Source: Pseudomonadota bacterium
Lineage (GTDB): Bacteria; Pseudomonadota; Gammaproteobacteria; Steroidobacterales; GCA-2729495
Assembly: GCA_963204745.1 (NCBI GenBank)
Contig: CAUJHF010000020.1
Coordinates: 124,001 to 188,000 of the forward strand
DNA: 64,000 bases
Reading direction: 5' to 3'
In this document: piece after piece, positions 57,555 to 64,000 of the stretch
Position numbering within the stretch: the first letter of the stretch is position 1
Layout of the letters: each line of letters starts with the position of its first letter
Notes under the pieces: generated by a model
What the model saw: the letters and a program-made list of their open reading frames with translations, nothing else
Told to the model about the DNA's origin: nothing
Databases searched by the model: none
Position numbers and translations under genes: made by a program

Positions 57555-57585
57555 GGACCAGTCGCCGTTCAGGGCTGACTGGTCC
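57555..57585 (-). promoter_or_regulatory. Stem-loop in the rpsO-pnp intergenic region
   Basis: GGACCAGTC (57555-57563) and GACTGGTCC (57577-57585) form a perfect 9-bp stem with a 13-nt loop, 41 bp upstream of pnp. No U tract follows on the minus strand. E. coli pnp has an RNase III-cleaved leader hairpin used in autoregulation; an equivalent role here is inference. Confidence 0.5.
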
Positions 57586-57622
57586 AATAAAATCCGGAGC
57601 GGTACGTGAACCCGACGCCCGA

Positions 57623-57892
57623 CTAACGACGCAGACCAAGCTTCTCGATCAGGCTCTTGTAGCGTGCGACATCCGTCGAACGCAGATAATCCAGCAGCTT
57701 GCGCCGCTGATTAACAAGACGAAGCAGACCCTGACGGGAATGATGGTCTTTCTGGTGGCGGGTAAAGTGATCAGTCAACTCTGTGATGCGCGCCGACATC
57801 AGTGCAACCTGCACCTCAGGCGAACCCGTATCAGCCGCGCCGCGGCGGTACTCACCAACAATCTTGCTCTTCGCTTCAGCCGTGTGGGGCAT
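57623..57892 (-). CDS. rpsO: 30S ribosomal protein S15
   Basis: An 89-residue protein, the same length as E. coli S15. It has [48 protein letters not shown], the conserved 16S rRNA-binding surface, and ends [13 protein letters not shown]. It binds the central domain of 16S rRNA early in small-subunit assembly. It sits between truB and pnp in the conserved order truB-rpsO-pnp on the minus strand. Confidence 0.98.
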   Translation of the reverse strand: MPHTAEAKSKIVGEYRRGAADTGSPEVQVALMSARITELTDHFTRHQKDHHSRQGLLRLVNQRRKLLDYLRSTDVARYKSLIEKLGLRR

Positions 57893-57965
57893 TCCAGCCT
57901 TCTCCTGTTGCCAAACTTTTATAAATCAGCCCATGTAATCCGGCGCTATTCTAACCATGTATCGG

Positions 57966-58961
57966 TCACAGGGATAGCTGAGTGAGCGGGATATCGCCGC
58001 CCTGGGCAGCTGAGTCATGAGCCAGCAGGCGCCGCGGCAAGAGTCGGCCGTCCGCCATTACCTCGCCCATACCGAAGAAGCTGTCACCGTCCGTATAGAG
58101 GCGAGCCATGCCGGCGGACAGTCCATTCGGCGCAGCGATCTCACTGCCGCGCAGCAGGAGTCTTGCCTCTTGCGACTTCAGCCTGACCAGCGGCCATTGC
58201 CCAACCACTTCATCGAGCGGCAGGAGCAGCGCATCCAGCGCTTCTGTCCCTTCCTCTGCGGCGACCATGGTCTGTTCAAGCGTGATCATCGCCGCCTCGT
58301 CAAAAGCACCGACCGAGGTTCGGCGCAGCTCGATAACATGCGCAAGCGACCCTATTTCTCTGGCAACATCTTCAATTAAAACACGTATATACGTGCCCTT
58401 ACTGCAGCGAACTCTAAATAGAGGTGTCACGGGGTCGAAATGCTCGATCTCAAAGCTGTAGATCTCTACCGGTCGCGCCGCACGCTCCACTTCGCGACCC
58501 GCCCTTGCGATTTCGTAGAGGCGCTGCCCATGGTGTTTCAATGCCGAATACATGGGTGGGACCTGCATGATCGGACCGGTTAAACACTGCACCGCTCGCC
58601 TGAGCGTCGCCTCATCGGAAATCCGGATTTCCGTGCTTTCGACAACGGTCCCGTCAGAGTCGGCGGTATCGGTACGGACTCCAAATCGGGCCCGCACGAG
58701 ATATGTCTTGTCGGCCCCGAGCAGGTACTGTGAGAACTTCGTCGCCTCACCAAAACACAGCGGCAACATACCGCTTGCTAGCGGATCCAGACTGCCGGTA
58801 TGACCTGCCTTGCGCGCTGCGTACAGCCACTTCAGCTTTTGTAGCGCACCATTCGAGGTCACGCCGGACGGCTTGTCCAGCAACAGCAGTCCATCGACTT
58901 TCCGGCGCCCTCTGCCCGACTTTCCTCCACCAGACCGTATTCCCGAACTGGTGCCGGTCAC
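57966..58961 (-). CDS. truB: tRNA pseudouridine-55 synthase
   Basis: A 331-residue TruB that isomerises U55 in the T-loop of most tRNAs. The catalytic Asp59 lies in GHTGSLDPLASGMLPLC, and other family blocks are DGLLLLDKPSGVTSN, ALKHHGQRLYEIARAG and RCSKGTYIRVLIEDVA. A short Gly/Ser/Lys-rich N-terminal tail (about 20 residues) precedes the core, and a PUA-like C-terminal domain follows. Its ATG overlaps the rbfA stop by four bases (ATGA), so the two are translationally coupled. Confidence 0.97.
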   Translation of the reverse strand: MTGTSSGIRSGGGKSGRGRRKVDGLLLLDKPSGVTSNGALQKLKWLYAARKAGHTGSLDPLASGMLPLCFGEATKFSQYLLGADKTYLVRARFGVRTDTADSDGTVVESTEIRISDEATLRRAVQCLTGPIMQVPPMYSALKHHGQRLYEIARAGREVERAARPVEIYSFEIEHFDPVTPLFRVRCSKGTYIRVLIEDVAREIGSLAHVIELRRTSVGAFDEAAMITLEQTMVAAEEGTEALDALLLPLDEVVGQWPLVRLKSQEARLLLRGSEIAAPNGLSAGMARLYTDGDSFFGMGEVMADGRLLPRRLLAHDSAAQGGDIPLTQLSL

Positions 58962-59383
58962 GTCTTTTCAGCCTTGCCGGACGGTCCTTCAGTCACCTCC
59001 GGATTCTGCCCGGGGGACAGATCCGACTTCGATGTGCCGACCGCTGTATCAATCAGGCGATCAAGTTCCCGGCTCTTTTCACCCAGATCATCAAAGCGAA
59101 AACGTATCTCCGGAACTGTGCGGGTATTGAGTTCTCGCGCGAGATGCGAACGGAGAAAACCACTCGCCCGGTCAAGACCAGCCTGAAGTTCAGTATTCAG
59201 CTGGCCATCGCCTTCATAGCTCGTGTAGTAAACCCAGGCGACACCCAGATCACGCGATACCCGCACGTGGGTGATAACGACACCTTCAACGCGCGGATCG
59301 CGCAGCTGGGTGCGGATTACATCAGACAACAGTCGCTGGATCCGTTCCTCAATGCGGCGGCTCCGCTGAAATTCACGGGCCAT
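58958..59383 (-). CDS. rbfA: 30S ribosome-binding factor A
   Basis: A 141-residue RbfA: MAREFQRSRRIEERIQRLLSDVI, LRDPRVEGVVITHVRVSRDLGVAWVYY, FLRSHLARELNTRTVPEIRFRFD. This KH-type protein helps 16S rRNA 5'-end maturation and cold adaptation. After the folded part (about 115 residues) comes a disordered polar tail (SDLSPGQNPEVTEGPSGKAEKT). It is located between infB and truB as in most bacteria. Confidence 0.96.
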   Translation of the reverse strand: MAREFQRSRRIEERIQRLLSDVIRTQLRDPRVEGVVITHVRVSRDLGVAWVYYTSYEGDGQLNTELQAGLDRASGFLRSHLARELNTRTVPEIRFRFDDLGEKSRELDRLIDTAVGTSKSDLSPGQNPEVTEGPSGKAEKT

Positions 59384-59413
59384 AACGGTCAGCTACCCTG
59401 CGGAAAGCCGGAC

Positions 59414-61978
59414 TCAGGCTGTCCGTTCAACCGTAATCCGCTCATAGCACTCAATCTGGTCACCGGGCTTCACGTCGTTGTAATTGCGAACACCGATACC
59501 GCACTCGGTACCCGCACGGACCTCGTTCACATCATCCTTGAAGCGCCGCAGCGACTCGAGTTCACCTTCGTAGATAACAGCATTATTTCTGAGCACCCGA
59601 AGCGGGTTATTGCGCCGTACATAACCGTCGACGACGAGGCACCCGGCGATATCGCCGAATTTCGGTGACTTGAAGACATCCCGAACCTCTGCCAGACCGA
59701 CGATCTGCTCCCGAATAACCGGGGACAACATGCCCGTGATCGCTGCGCGTACATCGTCGATGGCCTGGTAGATGATGCTGTAATAGCGAACATCTACGCC
59801 GGTATCCTTGATAGCCTGGCGACCGGCTCCATCCGCCCGGATATTGAACGCGATGATGATGGCCTTCGAGGCTGCGGCAAGCGTGATGTCCGAGGCACTC
59901 AGACCACCGACCCCCGTGCTGATAACCTTTACCTGCACCTCGTCATGCGACAATTTGCTCATCGCATCGCTGAGGGCTTCTGCACTCCCCTGAACATCAG
60001 CCTTGATCAGCAACTGCAGTGTCTTGGGCTGCGAGGCATCGAACTGACTGAACACATCGTCAAGCTTCGTAGCCTGCTGCTGGGCAAGCTTCACATCACG
60101 GGTGCGCGCAAGCCGGAACTGCGCAAGCTCGCGGGCCTTGCGTTCGTCTTCGAGCACCAGGACGTCATCACCGGCATTCGGTGTACCGGACAGCCCAAGA
60201 ACAGATACCGGCTGTGAGGGACCAACTTCTGTAACCGGCTCACCACGCTCATTGGTCATTGCACGTACCCGACCGTACTCATGCCCCGCCAGCAACGCAT
60301 CGCCGAGCTTCAGCTGCCCACGGGTGACCAGTACAGTGGCAACCGCTCCCCGGCCCTTCTCAAGACTGGATTCGATAACCACACCCGCTGCACGCCCCTC
60401 GGCTACAGCAGCCAGTTCCAGAACTTCAGCCTGCAGCAAAATGGCGCTGAGCAGATCATCGATACCCTGTCCGGTCTTTGCCGAGACATTGACGAACATC
60501 GTATCGCCACCCCACTCTTCGGGCACAACTTCCCTGGCAACCAGCTCCTGCCGGACCCGATCCAGATCGGCATCGCTCTTGTCGACCTTGTTGACGGCCA
60601 CGACAATCGGGACGCCTGCCGCACGCGCATGCACGATGGCTTCTTCGGTCTGCGGCATCACACCGTCGTCTGCTGCAACGACCAGCACGATGATGTCGGT
60701 AACTTTGGCACCACGTGCACGCATGGACGTAAATGCGGCGTGGCCGGGCGTATCCAGGAAGGTCACCGGGCCTTTGGCCGTTTCCACATGATAAGCACCG
60801 ATGTGCTGGGTGATCCCGCCTGCTTCGCCTGAAGCAACCTTGGTGCGGCGAATATAGTCCAAGAGTGAAGTCTTTCCATGGTCCACATGTCCCATCACCG
60901 TCACCACCGGGGAGCGTGGCTTCTTTTCTCCGGTATCGTCTTCAGCCGGATTGATCGAATCCTCCAGATCCTCGATCTTTACGGGTTTGGCGATGTGCCC
61001 ATACTCTTCAACCACGAGAGTGGCGGCATCCTGATCGATGGCCTGGTTGATCGTTGCCATCACACCCAGCTTCATCAACGAACGGATAACGTCGGTAGAC
61101 TTGACCGCCAGACGCTGCGCCAGATCACCCACCTTGATGGTCTCCGGAATCGCAACCTCACGGATTACCGGCGCGGTCGGCCGCTCAAAGCCATGCCGAC
61201 CGCTGTCCACAGATACCGCCACCGTTCGTCGGCGTGTTTTCTTCTTCTTGCGCCGCCCGCTGGCATCGGCAGCAACATGCAGCTCCTGACGACCAAAAAG
61301 TGTGCCCTTGTCATCCGGAAGATCTTCTTCCGGACTTGCGGCAAGCACTTCAACGACCTCGCGGCGCACCTCGCGCTTGCCGATTGCCTCACGTCGCTGA
61401 CGGGCCTCGACATCACGTTTTCGCGTTTCTTCCTCGGTCCGGGCCCTAGTCTTTTCAGTTTCCTGCAGCGCAGTCTCTTCGCTGACCCGGCGGGCTTCTT
61501 CCTCGGCTTTCTGTCTTGCCTCAGCTTCGGCCTGCTCCTTCTCGCGCTGGACGCGCTCAAGCTCACGCTGCTTGAGTTCACGCTCCTGCTCGGCCTGGGC
61601 CTGCTCCTCCGCGCGCTGCCGGTCAAGTTCTTCCTGCTGTTTCCGGGCATCCTGCTCAAGAACGTCCCGGTTGACATAGGTACGCTTTCTGCGAACTTCA
61701 ACGGTTACAGTCTTGGCCCGCCCCTGTCCGGCACCCACCTTGATCTCGGTCGAGGTGCGCCGGTTCAAGGTGATCTTGCGGGGCGCGGCTGCGGCCGCGC
61801 TGCTGTCATCATGGCCGTGCGTACGACGCAGATACGTAAGCAGGTTCTGCTTGGCATCGTCACTGATTACCGCATCCGCACCTTCCACGGAAATCCCTGC
61901 CTCACCCAGCTGGGCCAGGAGCTTCTCCACGGGAATCTTCAGGGCATCTGCAAACTGCGTGACCGTCACTTCCGACAT
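59414..61978 (-). CDS. infB: Translation initiation factor IF-2
   Basis: An 854-residue IF-2. The N-terminus has an IF2N domain ([24 protein letters not shown]), then a long charged helix of Glu/Arg/Lys/Gln repeats (about 100-210) and a second IF2N domain ([29 protein letters not shown]). The G domain carries G1 [14 protein letters not shown] (about residue 360), G3 DTPGHAAF and G4 VNKVDKSD. Domains III-IV follow, ending [18 protein letters not shown], which binds initiator tRNA. It is located between nusA (34 bp upstream) and rbfA. A shorter internal-start isoform is possible but not evident. Confidence 0.97.
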   Translation of the reverse strand: MSEVTVTQFADALKIPVEKLLAQLGEAGISVEGADAVISDDAKQNLLTYLRRTHGHDDSSAAAAAPRKITLNRRTSTEIKVGAGQGRAKTVTVEVRRKRTYVNRDVLEQDARKQQEELDRQRAEEQAQAEQERELKQRELERVQREKEQAEAEARQKAEEEARRVSEETALQETEKTRARTEEETRKRDVEARQRREAIGKREVRREVVEVLAASPEEDLPDDKGTLFGRQELHVAADASGRRKKKKTRRRTVAVSVDSGRHGFERPTAPVIREVAIPETIKVGDLAQRLAVKSTDVIRSLMKLGVMATINQAIDQDAATLVVEEYGHIAKPVKIEDLEDSINPAEDDTGEKKPRSPVVTVMGHVDHGKTSLLDYIRRTKVASGEAGGITQHIGAYHVETAKGPVTFLDTPGHAAFTSMRARGAKVTDIIVLVVAADDGVMPQTEEAIVHARAAGVPIVVAVNKVDKSDADLDRVRQELVAREVVPEEWGGDTMFVNVSAKTGQGIDDLLSAILLQAEVLELAAVAEGRAAGVVIESSLEKGRGAVATVLVTRGQLKLGDALLAGHEYGRVRAMTNERGEPVTEVGPSQPVSVLGLSGTPNAGDDVLVLEDERKARELAQFRLARTRDVKLAQQQATKLDDVFSQFDASQPKTLQLLIKADVQGSAEALSDAMSKLSHDEVQVKVISTGVGGLSASDITLAAASKAIIIAFNIRADGAGRQAIKDTGVDVRYYSIIYQAIDDVRAAITGMLSPVIREQIVGLAEVRDVFKSPKFGDIAGCLVVDGYVRRNNPLRVLRNNAVIYEGELESLRRFKDDVNEVRAGTECGIGVRNYNDVKPGDQIECYERITVERTA

Positions 61979-62012
61979 AGGCTTACCCCGCGTACTGGCA
62001 GGTCAATAAAAA

Positions 62013-63518
62013 TCAACCGGCCGACTCCTGTTCGAACCAATGCGCACGCGCCGCCATGATCAGCTTCGCGGAACGCTCGTCATCAAGCCCCTCAATACCC
62101 TCCAGATCGTCCACTGCCTGTTCAGCCAGATCATCCCGCGTACAGATACCGCGCCCTGCAAGCTGACCCGCAAGTGCCGGATCCATCCCTTCCAGGCTCA
62201 GCAGATCCTGTGCCGGAGGCGCCTTGTCGATCTTTTCCTCATTCTGGATAGCGAGGGTAATCAGCACGTCGCGGGCACGGTTACGCAGCTCATCAACCAT
62301 GTCCTGATCGAATTCCTCGATGCCGAGCAACTCATTGGCAGGCACGTAGGCAATCTCCTCGATACTCGAAAAGCCTTCCTGCACAAGGATCAATGCCACT
62401 TCCTCGTCCACGTCCAGCTTTTCCTTGAACAGGTCCAGCAGCACCCGGGACTCCTTCTCGCTCTTCTCCTCGGCCGCTGCCTCGGTCATGACATTGAGCT
62501 CCCAGCCAGTCAGTTCGCTCGCCAGACGGATATTCTGGCCGCCACGGCCGATGGCCTGGGAGAGCTTGTCCTCCTGAACCGCGAGATCCATGCTGTGGCT
62601 TTCCTCATCGACCACGATGGAGCTGACATCAGCAGGCGACATGGCATTGATCACGTACTGGGCCGGACTCTCGTTCCAGAGAATGATGTCCACACGCTCG
62701 CCGGCCAGCTCATTGGAGACAGCCTGTACGCGCGAACCGCGCATACCGACACAGGCACCAACCGGATCAATGCGGCGGTCATTGCTCTTGACCGCGATCT
62801 TCGCCCGCAGGCCGGGATCACGCGCTGCACCAAGGATTTCAATCAGCCCCTGGCCAACCTCCGGAACCTCGATCTTGAACAGCTCAAGCAGAAACTGCGG
62901 TGAAGTTCTGGTCAAAAACAGCTGCGGACCACGCGGCTCAGAACGAACTTCGCGCAGCAGCGCCTTGATACGGTCCTGCGGCCTGGCCGGCTCCCGGGGC
63001 ATCATGTGTTCGCGCGGAATAAAGCCCTCGGCATTGCCACCCAGATCGACATAGACACCATTACGGTCAACGCGCTTCACGACGCCCGACAACAGCTGGC
63101 CAACGCGCCCCTCAAACTCCTCGACCACCTTCTTGCGTTCTGCTTCCCGTACTTTCTGCACGATGACCTGCTTCGCCGTCTGTGCAGCAATGCGGCCAAA
63201 CTCTACCGAGGGAATAAGTTGCTCCACGTATCCGCCTGGCTCCGCTGCCGGATCTATATCGACCGCATCGATCATGCGCAGCTCGCGTTCTGGAGTTTCA
63301 AGCTCCGTAGAGTCATCCGCGAAGACCTTCCAGCGGCGGAAGGTGTCATATTCACCGGTGACACGATTGATATTGACGCGCACATCGACATCATCGTCGC
63401 CATAACGCTTGCGGGTCGCCGAAGCCAGCGCGGCCTCCAGCGCCTCAAAAATGATTTCGCGGTCAACTGCCTTCTCGTTTGAGACGGCTTCGGCCACCAG
63501 CAGTATTTCCTTGCTCAT
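62013..63518 (-). CDS. nusA: Transcription termination/antitermination factor NusA
   Basis: A 501-residue NusA. Domain order is the N-terminal polymerase-binding domain (EILLVAEAVSNEKAVDREIIFEALEAAL), an S1 domain (GQLLSGVVKRVDRNGVYVDLGGNAEGFIP), two KH domains (VGACVGMRGSRVQAVSNELAGERVDII and QAIGRGGQNIRLASELTGWE), and two C-terminal acidic repeats (LLGIEEFDQDMVDELRNRARD and LAGRGICTRDDLAEQAVDDL), as in Gammaproteobacteria. It modulates pausing, Rho-dependent termination and rRNA antitermination. It is located between rimP and infB. Confidence 0.98.
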   Translation of the reverse strand: MSKEILLVAEAVSNEKAVDREIIFEALEAALASATRKRYGDDDVDVRVNINRVTGEYDTFRRWKVFADDSTELETPERELRMIDAVDIDPAAEPGGYVEQLIPSVEFGRIAAQTAKQVIVQKVREAERKKVVEEFEGRVGQLLSGVVKRVDRNGVYVDLGGNAEGFIPREHMMPREPARPQDRIKALLREVRSEPRGPQLFLTRTSPQFLLELFKIEVPEVGQGLIEILGAARDPGLRAKIAVKSNDRRIDPVGACVGMRGSRVQAVSNELAGERVDIILWNESPAQYVINAMSPADVSSIVVDEESHSMDLAVQEDKLSQAIGRGGQNIRLASELTGWELNVMTEAAAEEKSEKESRVLLDLFKEKLDVDEEVALILVQEGFSSIEEIAYVPANELLGIEEFDQDMVDELRNRARDVLITLAIQNEEKIDKAPPAQDLLSLEGMDPALAGQLAGRGICTRDDLAEQAVDDLEGIEGLDDERSAKLIMAARAHWFEQESAG

Positions 63519-63564
63519 ATTCGGTACACCTGCGCGCAGTTTCTTCGCTTCATGTCAAGACTGG

Positions 63565-64000
63565 TCAGAATTCCGGAACCAGCCGTATCAGTTCAATGTC
63601 CTCAATCGGTACCATCAGCTCGGCACCGTCAAGCTCAAGCCTGGCCTTGTCGCCATCGCGGCCAATCAGCACCCCGGCAAACCGGCGGCGCCCGGCAATC
63701 CTCGCCCGGAACCGTCCCTTGACCGGCTGGCCAGCAAACCGGTCAAAGTGCGCCGGCTTCACCAGCTTCCGGTCCATACCCGGAGATGAGACTTCAAGGT
63801 CGTAATCACCCTGAATCGGGTCTTCAACGTCCAGCAAGCCGCTCAGTTGCCGGCTTACTGCTTCGCAATCCTCGACACGAATTCCCTCGGGCCGGTCGAT
63901 ATACAGGCGAAGAACCCTGCGCCCTCCGCCAACACTGAACTCCAGGTCAGTCAGCTCATAGCCCAGCGCTTCTACCGGCGGCTCCAGCAGGGCAATCAGT
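63565..64000 (-). CDS. rimP: Ribosome maturation factor RimP (5' end outside the window)
   Basis: The ORF track shows only 90 residues, but the frame stays open to the window edge. The added part reads LIALLEPPVEALGYELTD, then LEFSVGGGRRVLRLYIDRPEG and VEDCEAVSRQLSGLLDVEDP. This is the N-terminal domain of RimP, and EVSSPGMDRKLVKPAHFDRFAGQ follows as its linker region. About the first ten residues are missing. RimP assists late 30S assembly. The position upstream of nusA (46 bp) is the conserved one. Confidence 0.95.
   Translation of the reverse strand, partial: LIALLEPPVEALGYELTDLEFSVGGGRRVLRLYIDRPEGIRVEDCEAVSRQLSGLLDVEDPIQGDYDLEVSSPGMDRKLVKPAHFDRFAGQPVKGRFRARIAGRRRFAGVLIGRDGDKARLELDGAELMVPIEDIELIRLVPEF

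Noticed and set aside
60878-62059. 393-residue plus-strand ORF with a hydrophobic Leu/Phe-rich region
   Set aside because: The apparent membrane segments are the antisense reading of the Glu/Lys/Arg-rich helix of IF-2, a typical artefact.

Overview
This is a GC-rich stretch of a gammaproteobacterial chromosome. It carries the smc-zipA-ligA run, the rimP-nusA-infB-rbfA-truB-rpsO-pnp run, greB, dksA, gluQ, and a short QueF. The lineage is probably an environmental, catabolically versatile one; its order cannot be fixed from the sequence alone. Coding density is high, with many convergent genes overlapping or nearly touching. I found no tRNA, rRNA, CRISPR array, insertion sequence or prophage. 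Only one gap exceeds 300 bases (about 8.63-9.04 kb).

Layout. 0-1.3 kb: tail of an NAD-dependent epimerase and a yqjD-yqjE-yqjK-like membrane trio. 1.5-7.0 kb: a surface/secretion locus with two exported subtilisin-type (S8) proteins flanking an ABC exporter. One S8 protein ends in a GlyGly-CTERM sorting tail. The other ends in thrombospondin-3/dockerin-like repeats and has Glu where the catalytic Asp should be. 7.1-11.8 kb: gluQ, a methyltransferase, def, a TrpB2-type enzyme and a hemerythrin-type RIC/YtfE-like protein. 12.0-13.3 kb: a Rieske oxygenase preceded by 11-bp tandem repeats and an FNR-like palindrome, and followed by a strong terminator. 13.3-16.8 kb: cyclophilin, greB, and the operon encapsulated-ferritin-like protein / methyltransferase / trmO.

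17.0-37.7 kb is the accessory-looking region. It holds a UbiD-family decarboxylase coupled to a nitrilase-fold protein without its catalytic Cys, a second EF-G-type gene, and an intact nitrilase paralogue. These are followed by a Tat-exported amidohydrolase, a c-type cytochrome and an MFS transporter on one strand. On the other strand lie a Tat-exported type II molybdoenzyme with no visible beta or gamma subunit, a HCCA-isomerase-like protein, an acyl-CoA synthetase and a second amidohydrolase. A membrane protein, a TonB-dependent receptor and two small outer-membrane barrels close the region. Together these look like uptake, periplasmic oxidation, CoA activation and decarboxylation of an unidentified, possibly aromatic or nitrogen-containing substrate. 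This is the best candidate for an undescribed system.

37.8-47.1 kb: a complete glycogen module (glgA, malQ, glgC, glgB, alpha-glucan phosphorylase). 47.2-55.4 kb: ligA-zipA-smc, queF, a DksA with a histone-like tail and half a zinc finger, and a PhaR-type regulator. 55.4-64.0 kb: the transcription/translation operon pnp-rpsO-truB-rbfA-infB-nusA-rimP, read on the minus strand, with rimP cut by the window edge.
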